Of a stretch of DNA of 26,764 nucleotides, positions 16,248 through 23,676 are shown in pieces. The stretch is from Desulfuromusa sp. (GTDB taxonomy: Bacteria > Desulfobacterota > Desulfuromonadia > Desulfuromonadales > Geopsychrobacteraceae). How positions within the stretch are numbered: the first letter of the stretch is position 1; every line of letters begins with the position of its first letter. The notes under the pieces were generated by a model. It was not told the DNA's origin. It worked only from the letters and a program-made list of their open reading frames with translations, and searched no databases. The DNA is taken from contig JAKIUD010000044.1 in the NCBI GenBank assembly GCA_021647765.1, positions 1-26,764 of the forward strand, in the 5' to 3' direction. The translations under genes were made by a program, and so were the position numbers.

Positions 16248-16997
16248 CTATCCTCGTACAGGAACCCACTGGTATAAAAACATGGTGATTGGTCCCAGCA
16301 GCTCGAACATCAGCATGATGCCGACCGCAATCAGCATAACGCCAGTGCCGATTTCAACCAGACGAATATGCTTCCGGAACCGCTTGAAAGCGCTCAGAAA
16401 CTGGTGAAAGAGCAGCCCTGAGAGTAAGAAAGGAAGACCCAGCCCCAAAGAATAGAGAGTCAGTAAACTGACGCCTTCGCTGACTTGGCCAGAAGAAGCC
16501 GCGACCATCAGAATCGACGCGAGAATTGGGCCGATGCAGGGAGTCCAGCCGGCCGCAAAGGCAATACCAACCACGAAAGTGCCGAAAAAACCGCTAGGTT
16601 TTTCGCGCAGATGAACCCTTTTATCGCCGAGCAGCGCACCGAAATGAAACAGGCCGGTCATATGCACGCCAAACAGGAGAATCAGCAACCCGCCAATTTT
16701 CGCAACCCATTCGAGGCCTTCACGCAGGAAAGCCTGGATTTGCGCAGAAGCGATGCCGGCAATTGCTCCGAGCAGAATAAAGATAACGGAAAATCCCAGA
16801 ACAAAACAAAGGGAGTGGAGCAAAACCGTTATGCGGACTTTGGCGCTAGGTTGTGTTTCATCAAGTTGACTGAAAGACAGGCCGGTTATGTAGGTCAGAT
16901 ACGATGGAATCAACGGTAACACACAGGGCGAGGCAAAGGACAAAATCCCGGCGGTAAACGCAATCCAATAGGTTATGTCAACTGTTTCTTGAAGCAA
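16248..16997 (-). CDS. ccdA: CcdA-type transmembrane electron transporter
   Basis: A 249-residue six-helix protein with the CcdA/DsbD-beta signature: FTAGILSFASPCVLPLIPSY (C25) and FAAGWTPCIGPILAS, the paired membrane cysteines that carry reducing power from cytosolic thioredoxin outward. I start it at TTG 16997 because AAAGGA lies eight bases upstream and the family begins just before TYWIAFTAG. An in-frame ATG at 17054 would put 19 extra unconserved residues inside the upstream gene. It begins 5 bases after the thioredoxin-like gene, its natural electron acceptor in cytochrome c maturation. Confidence 0.93.
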   Translation of the reverse strand: MLQETVDITYWIAFTAGILSFASPCVLPLIPSYLTYITGLSFSQLDETQPSAKVRITVLLHSLCFVLGFSVIFILLGAIAGIASAQIQAFLREGLEWVAKIGGLLILLFGVHMTGLFHFGALLGDKRVHLREKPSGFFGTFVVGIAFAAGWTPCIGPILASILMVAASSGQVSEGVSLLTLYSLGLGLPFLLSGLLFHQFLSAFKRFRKHIRLVEIGTGVMLIAVGIMLMFELLGPITMFLYQWVPVRG

Positions 16998-17002
16998 TGT
17001 CT

Positions 17003-17521
17003 TTATCCTTTGGTTAGGCTCTTGAAATAGGCAATCACTTTTATTCTGGACCAATCGAGGGGACCGATGACCTTTTGGTCAATCGTTCCATCTTTGCGAA
17101 TAATATAAGATTCTGGAAACTTATAGACTCCGTAGAGTTGCTGCACGACCGCTTTATCATCGTAGAGAATGGGAAACGTATAGGGAGTCTTTTTTAGAAA
17201 AGCCGGCACAACGGTTCGGCCAGTGCTTTCTGTATTGATTGCCAGCATGACAAAATCGTCACCCGCCATGGCTTCATTGAGCCGCTCCATCGAAGGCATC
17301 TCTTCAATACACGGCGGACACCATGTCGCCCAGAAATTCACCATGACAACCTTGCCGCGCAAGCTTGAAAGAGAGACCAGGTTGCCATCCAGATCCTCAA
17401 GCTGAAAATCAGGGGCAATATCGCCAGCAACAATGGATACAGTTTCAGGCATATTGGTATAGATGTAGACAGCACCGCCTGCCAACACGAGTAAAACAAT
17501 AATTAACGCCAGTCGACGCAT
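17003..17521 (-). CDS. TlpA/ResA-like membrane-anchored thioredoxin
   Basis: A 172-residue protein with an N-terminal signal anchor (residues 3-22) and a TlpA-like domain. It shows GDIAPDFQLEDLDGNLVSL, then NFWATWCPPC with active cysteines C68 and C71, and the cis-proline region KFPESYIIRKDG. It should keep the CxxCH thiols of apocytochromes reduced using electrons from CcdA, whose gene starts right after it. The ATG follows an AAGG-rich leader. It is the second gene of the minus-strand unit, 171 bases after the TPR gene; that AT-rich gap may hold its own promoter, but I cannot fix hexamers. Confidence 0.93.
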   Translation of the reverse strand: MRRLALIIVLLVLAGGAVYIYTNMPETVSIVAGDIAPDFQLEDLDGNLVSLSSLRGKVVMVNFWATWCPPCIEEMPSMERLNEAMAGDDFVMLAINTESTGRTVVPAFLKKTPYTFPILYDDKAVVQQLYGVYKFPESYIIRKDGTIDQKVIGPLDWSRIKVIAYFKSLTKG

Positions 17522-17692
17522 ATAGAGCCTTTTTCCTTTCTCTGCAACAGTATTAATTCTACATTTAAGTATTATGCTATCTAAATTGTGTACTTAGTTA
17601 TGCATAAATTAATAGTTGCTGGTTAAAAACAACCGATCCAATCATTGCCGCTGGAACAGTTTTGCAGTCTGACTGCATATTGATTTCGACAG

Positions 17693-18241
17693 CTAATGTC
17701 CATTTTCCATATGATCGATCATTGTCCTGACCCGATCAGAATTTTGCCCCGCCGGGGCTATCGCTAGATATCTGACCCAGGCATCTTTGGCTTTTATCTG
17801 ATCCCCCAGATCGTCACGATACACGATACCGAGGTTGTACAACGATTGAACATGACGCGGATTCAATTCGTTGGCCTTTTCAAAATTGCCAATCGCCTTA
17901 TCGAACCAGCCAAGCCAACGGTACATAACTCCCTGATCGGTCAACACATCAGGATCATTGCCTTTGATTTTGAGCGCTTTATCGTAGATTTCTATGGCCT
18001 TCATCGGCTGGTTTGAATCAAAATAGTTATGACCCAATTGAACCAAAGCATTGTGGTTATTCGGTTCCTTGACAAGAATAGCTTCAAGATTTTTGATATT
18101 CTGTTGATAGTTAATATTAGGAACAGAAGAGACTGTCTGGTTGTCGGATGTATTATTATTTTTTGCGTTGGTAAAAATAATGCCACCTAAAGTGCCAACA
18201 GCCAAAGCCACGACAATAAGTAAAATTGTTTCTTTTTTCAT
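17693..18241 (-). CDS. Membrane-anchored TPR protein
   Basis: A 182-residue protein with one N-terminal helix (residues 5-24), a low-complexity Asn/Ser linker, then about three tetratricopeptide units. These are NHNALVQLGHNYFDSNQPMKAIEIYDKALK, DPDVLTDQGVMYRWLGWFDKAIGNFEKANEL, and HVQSLYNLGIVYRDDL with its partner. TPR proteins of this shape (NrfG/CcmH-like) often hold apocytochromes or assembly factors at the membrane. Its place upstream of the TlpA-CcdA genes supports a role in cytochrome c maturation, but this is inference. Confidence 0.82.
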   Translation of the reverse strand: MKKETILLIVVALAVGTLGGIIFTNAKNNNTSDNQTVSSVPNINYQQNIKNLEAILVKEPNNHNALVQLGHNYFDSNQPMKAIEIYDKALKIKGNDPDVLTDQGVMYRWLGWFDKAIGNFEKANELNPRHVQSLYNLGIVYRDDLGDQIKAKDAWVRYLAIAPAGQNSDRVRTMIDHMENGH

Positions 18242-18505
18242 AATGGGTATCTACCTATTCGGTTGGAATGCCATGCAAACTTCCAGTAAAAAATCGGCGG
18301 AGTGGAGTATCCAGCAGTTATTTGACTCCCATCAACAGAATGCATTCCGTTAATATAGTGGCCACGTAACCAACCCTGATCCGTCTTTTCCTTTTCAACT
18401 GAGGATATAATTGCTTTTATTGCCGCCCTGATTTAGAGGCTCATTTTCCAGCTGATTTTTATGCGTGAATGGAACTATATTTGGACTGTCAGAAAAGAGC
18501 GGAGA

Positions 18506-18961
18506 TTAATGCAGCAGAACAACTGTCCGCAGAGCCGTCAAAGCCTGAGGAGGTAACAACGGGAAAGTAAGTGTCGGGTTGGCAAAACGTGCCGCCCCTA
18601 AGCTGTGGGAAGGAATGAAAAAGAGATTAATCTGATCAATATCAGTTGCAGAAAATTTACTTGCCGGACTATTTCGATTTGGGGGGGTGAGTACCGAAGA
18701 ACAAACGGGAAAATCAAAACAGACATCCTCTGCCACAGACAAAAACACCCCTGTCTTGGTGGTTTCTTCGCTATACCGAAGTTCGTCATCCACAGGGGAA
18801 CAAGCAGTCCAACACTTGCCGACAGGATTCGACTCCAGGCGAAAAGAGTTTTCCGTCCCCTGGCACCAAAAAGATGCATTCGCAGTACTAAAGCTAAGCA
18901 CTAGATAGATCAACACAAAAAATTGTGTGACCCCTTTTGTATGTAGGGTGCTGGTCAACAT
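18506..18961 (-). CDS. Secreted protein ending in LRTVVLLH, paralogue of the 12008-12439 product
   Basis: A 151-residue protein with a signal peptide (residues 12-28, ending STANA). The mature part begins SFWCQG and holds cysteines at 33, 49, 54 and a CFDFPVC pair. It ends PQALTALRTVVLLH, matching PLQSLHSLRTVVLLN of the protein encoded upstream of resB. Overall identity outside the tail is low, so they are distant paralogues. It heads the minus-strand thiol/cytochrome cluster, 264 bases before the TPR gene; that gap shows no gene I can support. No function is recognised; an exported metal- or haem-related factor is a guess from context. Confidence 0.65.
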   Translation of the reverse strand: MLTSTLHTKGVTQFFVLIYLVLSFSTANASFWCQGTENSFRLESNPVGKCWTACSPVDDELRYSEETTKTGVFLSVAEDVCFDFPVCSSVLTPPNRNSPASKFSATDIDQINLFFIPSHSLGAARFANPTLTFPLLPPQALTALRTVVLLH

Positions 18962-19168
18962 GACAGGTACCTTAAAATAGAGACCGTTTCAAAAAGTCAT
19001 TACGGCAGTCATTCATATACCAACCTTTATCAATAAAGACCAGAGGGGAAGTCTCTTTTTCCAACTGCGCATTTGCACAGTTATTCTTGTTCGGAGTGTG
19101 GCGGGACATTCTATATCACCTCTGTCAATGAAAAAGTAATTCTTTTACAAATCAGCAACTTATAGTAA
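18962..19168. other. Intergenic region before the mobile-element scar
   Basis: No complete gene is seen. A frame open from 19037 to 19165 has a zinc-ribbon-like CSECGG but no start codon, and probably is a remnant or chance. The sequence ends 4 bases before the first IS21-type end repeat. Confidence 0.4.
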
Positions 19169-19333
19169 TGCTAACCTAAAATTGACCAGTAAACAGGGGT
19201 TGTGCTAACCGAAAATTGACCACCCTGAGTATAGCTTCTCCGATTAGAATAGAGCTTTATGCCCTGCATTCTAAAAGGAGGAAAGGAATTGCTCTCGATG
19301 GATCAATATGAGTTTGTCAGAACGGCTCACAGG
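19169..19333 (+). mobile_element. Left end of an IS21-family element with the first codons of istA
   Basis: Two near-identical 20-base direct repeats (TGCTAACCTAAAATTGACCA at 19169-19188 and the same with one change at 19203-19222) resemble the multiple terminal repeats of IS21 elements. AAAGGAGGAAAGGA is followed by TTG 19289 or ATG 19298, opening a frame MLSMDQYEFVRTAHR, which is the usual IstA N-terminus. The frame then leaves IstA at about 19333, where IS91-family sequence begins. The rest of istA, istB and the right end are absent, so this is a dead fragment. Confidence 0.7.
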
Positions 19334-19836
19334 TGCTGGTTGAGAACAAACTGCAGGTGCCGATGGATTGCCCGAAAAAATGGGTGGTGGATTGCAAGAG
19401 TGTCGGCAATGGTTCTAAGGCGCTGATCTATCTGGGGCGCTATCTCTATAAAGGGGTCATCCGGGAGGAGGATATTTTGGCTTGCGAGAATGGGATGGTG
19501 ACTTTTAAATATACGGAATCGAAGACCAAAAAAGTGCAAACCAGAACGGTTCCGGGTGAGGAGTTTCTCTGGTTGTTCTTGCAGCATATTTTACCCAAAG
19601 GGTTTCGCTGGGTGCGTAGCTATGGTTTTTTGCATCCGTGCAGTAAGCGGGCTATTTTGCTATTGCAACTGATTTGTAGATTTAAGCCACGACGGGTGAA
19701 GAAGAGGGAGAGACCGGGGATTATCTGTCCTCGGTGCGGGGCAAAAATGAGAATTATTCGCACGCAGATCTTGGTTGCGGAGGTCAAACAGATGTTAGTC
19801 CAACCGTTACGACTTAGCGTAGACCAGGTTATGTAA
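19333..19836 (+). pseudogene. IS91-family transposase, C-terminal fragment
   Basis: The 167 residues match the C-terminal part of Y2 (HUH) IS91-type transposases: WVVDCKSVGNGSKALIYLGRYLYKGVI, a middle segment with DGxVTFKY-like spacing, FLQHILPKGFRWVRSYGFLHP, and a zinc-ribbon-like CPRCGAKM near the end. The N-terminal two thirds with the catalytic tyrosines and HUH histidines are missing. The open frame from GTG 19333 arises from the junction with the IS21 istA start. It cannot be an active transposase. The IS91 side faces the cassette array. Confidence 0.8.
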
Positions 19837-20054
19837 CCGCAAACAGCATAAGGAGACTGAAAAACCGCCATCGGGCGGCTATGGATACCTGCGTGTAAAA
19901 TATAAGCGTTTGACGCTAAAACAGTCAGAAAATCTCTGTTTTTAGCACCAAGAGACCACTTCAATCTGCCACTTCCTTCAGCACCATCAATTATTGACCT
20001 GAACCGGGTCGGATCTCAAAAAGATATTTTCTATAGATGACTAGCACCGGGCTT
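19837..20054. other. Gene-free remainder between the IS91 fragment and the first attC-like site
   Basis: Two hairpins are visible. CCGCC-ATCG-GGCGG at 19865-19878 is followed on the minus strand by a U-run, so it could end minus-strand transcription from the array. GCTAAAACAG pairs with CTGTTTTTAGC about 19915-19945. Either may belong to the lost IS91 end. From 20054 down to about 20030 the sequence is nearly the same as that next to the second attC-like site (about 20930-20945), with a 3-base difference. No gene is seen. Confidence 0.4.
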
Positions 20055-20115
20055 GTTCAACCAACGGTTCAGATTGTGGTTCGTTCCTCACACAATCTAA
20101 CCTTATTCTTTGGGC
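20055..20115 (-). other. attC-like recombination site 1 (61 bp)
   Basis: On the minus strand it runs from GCCCAAA (a degenerate RYYYAAC) to GTTGAAC (fits GTTRRRY). Inner arms GGTTAGATTGTG and CACAATCTGAACC pair with a single unpaired G, the asymmetry that marks attC sites. It differs from the 20946-21006 site at only a few positions. The antitoxin stop codon ends 3 bases away. Confidence 0.65.
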
Positions 20116-20118
20116 TTT

Positions 20119-20379
20119 TTATGCCGCTGATTCATGTTGCATATCCCAACCTGGAAACACTAAAACTGCTGGATGGCAATGAAGTGCTCTTGCAAATACC
20201 TTTGCTCTTTCAACTCCAAGTTTGATCCGATTATTTTCGATGGCTGATATTGTCGATTGGGGGATGCTGGTAATTTCAGCTAACTGATTTTGACTCAGCT
20301 CCTGAAATTCGCGAATAATTTTTAAGGACTCACCAACTGTAACTTCAATTTGTTTTTGTGCTTTGATGTAATTTTTCAT
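20119..20379 (-). CDS. Xre-family antitoxin (HTH), partner of the RelE-type toxin
   Basis: An 86-residue protein. A helix-turn-helix of the Cro/CI type runs from about residue 17 to 72 (LKIIREFQELSQNQLAEITSIPQSTISAIENNRIKLGVERAKVFARAL). It should bind the toxin and repress the shared promoter. The gene starts one base after the toxin stop, with GGAGG inside the toxin's last codons, giving a toxin-first order like higBA. Its stop lies 3 bases from the attC-like site, as in a compact cassette. Confidence 0.9.
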   Translation of the reverse strand: MKNYIKAQKQIEVTVGESLKIIREFQELSQNQLAEITSIPQSTISAIENNRIKLGVERAKVFARALHCHPAVLVFPGWDMQHESAA

Positions 20380-20380
20380 G

Positions 20381-20662
20381 TTATTTCCTCCGATAGTCGT
20401 GAGGAGTGACTTTTTCTACCTGAATGTACAATTGCTCCTTCTCAACTTTGTAAATAACCCTGTATTGTAGGTTGAGTCTGGACGACCGGTACCCATTCCA
20501 TTTGCCGGAGAGGGGTTCGTCGTGCAACCCTTTAAGCTTACGCAACCCATGTGGCCCAGATAACGAAACAATATCTTTCCACTTCTCATATTTTTTGAGC
20601 ACATCAACTGGGGCTGAATTCAGTTGTTTTACTACACTGCGATGTTCATATATTTCCCACAT
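20381..20662 (-). CDS. RelE/HigB-type mRNA interferase toxin
   Basis: A 93-residue basic protein with the RelE/ParE-superfamily fold pattern: an N-terminal helix pair with VVKQLNSAPVDVLKKYEKWKDIV, then GLRKLKGLHDEPLSGKWNGYRSSRL, NLQYRVIYKVEKEQLYIQVEKVTPHDYRR. The GKWxGYRSxRL and YRVIYxV strands are typical of ribosome-dependent RNases. I start it at ATG 20662; the ATG at 20680 abuts the -10 hexamer and would not be transcribed from the promoter seen. With +1 expected near 20664-20666 the message would be nearly leaderless. It is coupled to the Xre antitoxin. Confidence 0.88.
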   Translation of the reverse strand: MWEIYEHRSVVKQLNSAPVDVLKKYEKWKDIVSLSGPHGLRKLKGLHDEPLSGKWNGYRSSRLNLQYRVIYKVEKEQLYIQVEKVTPHDYRRK

Positions 20663-20671
20663 ACTATTTAC

Positions 20672-20699
20672 AGTATACATGTTGAAAATGGTATGTCAA
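20672..20699 (-). promoter_or_regulatory. Promoter inside the toxin-antitoxin cassette
   Basis: Minus strand: TTGACA (20699-20694), 16-base spacer, TATACT (20677-20672). The -35 is a perfect sigma70 match only 8 bases inside the cassette start. Around the -10, ATACT-GTAAAT-AGTAT (20661-20676) is an inverted repeat that could be the antitoxin operator. Confidence 0.75.
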
Positions 20700-20706
20700 T
20701 GTGTTT

Positions 20707-21006
20707 GCCCAATGTTTTGACAACCGGTGGCGACGTGACCTTGCGTGAACCACCGAGGTCTGGTTTTTCTTTTTAAATTGAGCCGACACGCATTTCAGGT
20801 TTTGCGATCTCCATGTGCGGTAAGCGTTGTTCAATGAAGGCAGAAAGGAATAAAACCTTACGTGAGATGATTGAGCAGATTCAAAGGAAAATAGTTGATA
20901 GTTGAGATGCGACCCCTATTGACGCTTATAGATGACACCGGGCTTGTTCAACAAACGGTTCAGATTGTGGTTCGTTCCTCACACAATCTAACCTTATTCG
21001 TTAGGC
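20707..21006 (-). other. attC-like site 2 plus gene-free stretch (300 bp)
   Basis: The first 61 bases on the minus strand (21006-20946) run GCCTAAC to GTTGAAC, with arms GGTTAGATTGTG / CACAATCT-G-AACC and one unpaired base; they nearly repeat site 1. A further 230 bases with no convincing gene reach ATTGGGC (20713-20707), which starts the toxin-antitoxin cassette. Within it GGTGG and CCACC (20727-20754) can pair. Thus the separator is longer than one attC, as in sites 3 and 4. Confidence 0.6.
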
Positions 21007-21008
21007 AT

Positions 21009-21188
21009 TTATACCGCCCCAAGATTCTTGAGAATTTTTCTTGCCACTGGCTCTTTTATTTCCTTATGCCGTGGCACTGCTTCTACAACCCCATTCTTTG
21101 GGTTTATCCAGAGCGAATGCGAGCCACCTTCTCTTTTCAAATAGCAACCCGCAATCCTGAGCTTCCGTTCCAGATCACGACGCTTCAT
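21009..21188 (-). CDS. hicA: HicA family mRNA interferase toxin
   Basis: A 59-residue protein below common length cut-offs. MKRRDLERKLRIAGC, then LKREGGSHSLWINP with the catalytic-type histidine H24, then VPRHKEIKEPVARKIL is the HicA double-stranded-RNA-binding-like fold. It cleaves mRNA when free of HicB. Its start overlaps the HicB stop as ATGA. The stop codon (21009-21011) lies 2 bases from the GCCTAAC box. Order is antitoxin first, the reverse of the E. coli hicAB locus but known elsewhere. Confidence 0.92.
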   Translation of the reverse strand: MKRRDLERKLRIAGCYLKREGGSHSLWINPKNGVVEAVPRHKEIKEPVARKILKNLGAV

Positions 21189-21403
21189 GCAACCTCTACC
21201 TTGTCTCGAATCACATCATCAGGCAAACCGCGAAGAACATCTTCCCTTCGATCTTCCAAAATTAATTCAATGGCGTCCTTCAGATTGTTTTTTGCTTCTT
21301 CTACTGTTTCACCTTGACCATTTGCGCCTGGTATTTCCGGACAAATCGCCCAATAACCACCTTCTGGGGCCTTTTCAATAATTGCTGTAAATTCAGCTTT
21401 CAT
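21185..21403 (-). CDS. hicB: HicB family antitoxin
   Basis: A 72-residue protein with the partial RNase H-like HicB fold: MKAEFTAIIEKAPEGGYWAICPEIPGANGQGETVEEAKNNLKDAIELIL. No C-terminal DNA-binding domain is visible, so autoregulation may need other sequence. The frame is open back into the attC repeat, but ATG 21403 has GAGGAG seven bases upstream and is the family start. It neutralises the HicA encoded right after it. Confidence 0.92.
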   Translation of the reverse strand: MKAEFTAIIEKAPEGGYWAICPEIPGANGQGETVEEAKNNLKDAIELILEDRREDVLRGLPDDVIRDKVEVA

Positions 21404-21426
21404 TTGTATCTCCTCATCTTTGTCCA

Positions 21427-21688
21427 GCCTAATCGGCGGAGCTGAGCGGCGAAGGTATTTTTGCGTTGCAAGTTTACTTGCACAAGCGGAAATGCCGCAG
21501 TCCGACTCCAGTGACTTGTTCATGACGCGAAGCGGCGTGCACAAGTTGCTGGAGTGTACTCAGCTCCGCCGATTCAAGCCGCGCAGCGGCTTGAACGTCG
21601 TGAATCAGCGGTTGCCAAAAGTGGCGCGTTTTTGCGTAAGCAAAATAAGTGACGCTTTTGGCAATCCGCTGAATTCACCTTGTTATGT
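21427..21688 (-). other. attC-like site 3 (262 bp) containing the 171-bp repeat
   Basis: Minus strand: ACATAAC box (21688-21682), then arms CAGCGGATTGCCAAAAG and CTTTTGGCAACCGCTG that pair with one unpaired A, then GTTCAAG. From there to ATTAGGC (21433-21427) runs a sequence also found at 24903-25073 and 26635 onward. It is bounded by CGGCGGAGCTGAG / CTCAGCTCCGCCG and has three internal hairpins. The whole separator is twice the length of ordinary attC sites, so it may be two sites in tandem with an almost empty cassette (TTCAAG to CTTGAAT) between. Confidence 0.65.
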
Positions 21689-21692
21689 GTTG

Positions 21693-21905
21693 TTAACCGA
21701 CTTGTGACTCAGAATATTGATTCTTTATCTCTCGATGAAAGAATTTACCCTTTGAACCAGCCCCTTCAAACTCATACCAAATTGATTCTGGAAAATCGTA
21801 ATATTGCCATATTGCTCCACTATTGAATTCAACTTCAAGCGTAGCATTGTCCGCATCATGCCCAATGCTACGGATCATCGATGATTCTATGATTGTTCTA
21901 TTCAT
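21693..21905 (-). CDS. KTSC domain protein, third gene of the SIR2-HerA cassette
   Basis: A 70-residue protein matching the KTSC domain: an IIESSMIRSIGHDADNATLEV start, a GAIWQYYDFPESIWYEF middle, and an AGSKGKFFHREIKNQY end. KTSC domains are small beta-rich modules of uncertain, possibly RNA- or nucleic acid-related, function. It overlaps the HerA stop by 8 bases (ATGAATAG), so it is translated with the defence genes, and its own stop lies 4 bases from the cassette end box. It could be a chance passenger, a regulator or an extra component. Confidence 0.82.
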   Translation of the reverse strand: MNRTIIESSMIRSIGHDADNATLEVEFNSGAIWQYYDFPESIWYEFEGAGSKGKFFHREIKNQYSESQVG

Positions 21906-23676
21906 TTGTACTCCCTAATCGTTGTTCTCTTATTTTTGTAACAACTGGTTTGTAATTTTCATCAGAGGCTGTGTGTGCTTTTTTCCAGCATTCCACCAGT
22001 TTCGGATCTTCACTGGTAGGCCGTGGATTATTTAGTTTTATTCTAATTCTCGAAGGTATCCTAATTGATTCACCAACAATAACAGCTTCACCAATGCGCA
22101 ATGAGGGTAATAAGTCAATTAGACTATTTAAATTATCTGGCGATGAAGATTTAACAATGGACTGATCTCCAGAGTTAGTTAACCTCAGAGCTATAAGGGT
22201 TCCAATTTGTGCCAAAATAGTTTCTGAAATTTCGGAAGGTCGTTGAGATATAACTAATGCACCTACACCAAATTTTCTCCCCTCCTTGAAGATCCGTTCT
22301 ACTGCACTTTTTGAATAACTATTATTGTCGTTCTTGTTTAAATAAGTATGAGCTTCTTCATAAGCAAGAAGTAGTGGTCTGTTTTTACCCGTGTATGGTT
22401 CATTTCGCCCCCAAAACATACTGTCATAAACAAATCTTGTAATTAATCCTATCGTAATATCTAAGACCTCAAATGGTATCCCACTAAGATCAAGTATAGC
22501 CAATTTGCAATTACTACCAATCCAATCATTCAGCAAATCGTGCAAATCCTTCGATGATGAATTATCTTTATAGTCACCAGGATTGAACATGAAATCAAAT
22601 CTTGAATCCTTGAGGCGCGATAGTAGTTTTTTTTCATATGAATAAAAATCTTGATGTTTTGATTTGTATGGCGCGGCAGTGCCCATCGGGTAAGGCTTAA
22701 ATTCTGTGGCTTTCAATTGCTCATAATCACCCTCTTTAATTAATTCTGGGTTATCTATGGTTTGTTTGTCTTTAGTCGATTCAGTAAACGTAGCATTTAG
22801 CCACCAATTCATATCGTACCAGAGCTTTCGAGCACTGAATGGAATTGGTGAATCTGCCGTAATGAAATCTGGGTTCACATCACCAGATTTGAGATGATAA
22901 TTCTCTTTTTTGTATTTTGTTATCCATTCTCGTAATAATCGATGCTCTGGCCTCTGGTCTTCAGTTGGTTTAGCTCCGACAAGAAAATATGCTAGTTCAT
23001 CAAAATTCATTAGCCAGAAGGGGACATGTAACGGAGTTGTTGCATCATTTATCTTAAAGACTTTTGCACTTGGAAAAGCAGAAGCATATTCACCATGAGG
23101 ATCTACTAGAATAACTCTGGAACTTAGATAATCGTCTAATATTGCTTTGAGAATACTAACTGTTGTATTCGACTTTCCACTTCCGGTTGAGCCTAATACA
23201 GCACAATGGCGTAACACTAACTTGTGAATATCAACATAAACACTTAAATTATCAGAGGAGGAATGCTTACCAATTTCAATCGATCCTTCGTTCTTTTCAC
23301 CATAAATATCAAATAAGTCTTTTTCGACAACCAGATGAACCTCATCATTAATTGTAGGATAGGTTCCTATTCCTTTCTCAAAATCATCATCACCTATTTT
23401 TTCACCCACAAGCTGTACGCTTAGAAATCGCGATCCAATAATTATTTTGGTTTCAGTGTCCTCTTGCTTACTTTGAGTATTACTGACTGAAGATACAATC
23501 CCATATGTAGTAATATTTCCCATTGGCATTTTCACAAAAGTACCAATTTGTCCTATTTTGTATAAACGACCACTTATTATTGGTGCAGATGAAGGGATAT
23601 CATCTGATACTTCTACCTCAACAGTGCTCGAATCAACTCGTATCACCTTTCCAAGATAGGTAACATCATTTTCCAT
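21898..23676 (-). CDS. HerA-like hexameric ATPase/translocase of a SIR2-HerA defence pair
   Basis: A 592-residue protein with an N-terminal HAS-barrel (residues 1-120), Walker A GSTGSGKS at 162-169, DPHGEY at 192-197, Walker B LLLAYEEAH at 435-443, and the sensor region VISQRPSEISETILAQIG. This is the HerA/FtsK layout. In known SIR2-HerA systems the two form a large complex that senses phage DNA and depletes NAD or cleaves DNA. I start it at ATG 23676, with GAGGAA seven bases upstream; a further upstream ATG at 23751 adds 25 residues lying inside the SIR2 gene. It overlaps the SIR2 stop by 11 bases. Confidence 0.93.
   Translation of the reverse strand: MENDVTYLGKVIRVDSSTVEVEVSDDIPSSAPIISGRLYKIGQIGTFVKMPMGNITTYGIVSSVSNTQSKQEDTETKIIIGSRFLSVQLVGEKIGDDDFEKGIGTYPTINDEVHLVVEKDLFDIYGEKNEGSIEIGKHSSSDNLSVYVDIHKLVLRHCAVLGSTGSGKSNTTVSILKAILDDYLSSRVILVDPHGEYASAFPSAKVFKINDATTPLHVPFWLMNFDELAYFLVGAKPTEDQRPEHRLLREWITKYKKENYHLKSGDVNPDFITADSPIPFSARKLWYDMNWWLNATFTESTKDKQTIDNPELIKEGDYEQLKATEFKPYPMGTAAPYKSKHQDFYSYEKKLLSRLKDSRFDFMFNPGDYKDNSSSKDLHDLLNDWIGSNCKLAILDLSGIPFEVLDITIGLITRFVYDSMFWGRNEPYTGKNRPLLLAYEEAHTYLNKNDNNSYSKSAVERIFKEGRKFGVGALVISQRPSEISETILAQIGTLIALRLTNSGDQSIVKSSSPDNLNSLIDLLPSLRIGEAVIVGESIRIPSRIRIKLNNPRPTSEDPKLVECWKKAHTASDENYKPVVTKIREQRLGSTNE

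Noticed and set aside
19037..19165. Open frame with a CSECGG zinc-ribbon-like motif
   Set aside because: It has no start codon and only 42 codons; it is perhaps a relic cut by the adjacent IS21 end, and too little to call.
20835..20906. A 23-codon plus-strand frame in the gene-free part of separator 2
   Set aside because: It is short, on the opposite strand to all cassette genes, has no homology I recognise, and has only a weak ribosome site.
21404..21544. N-terminal extension of HicB
   Set aside because: It reads the same attC-like repeat; the HicB fold starts at ATG 21403, which has a strong ribosome site.
21427..21597. Group II (class C) intron inserted at an attC site
   Set aside because: These introns do target attC sites, but the 171-bp repeat shows no recognisable domain V and no reverse transcriptase frame.
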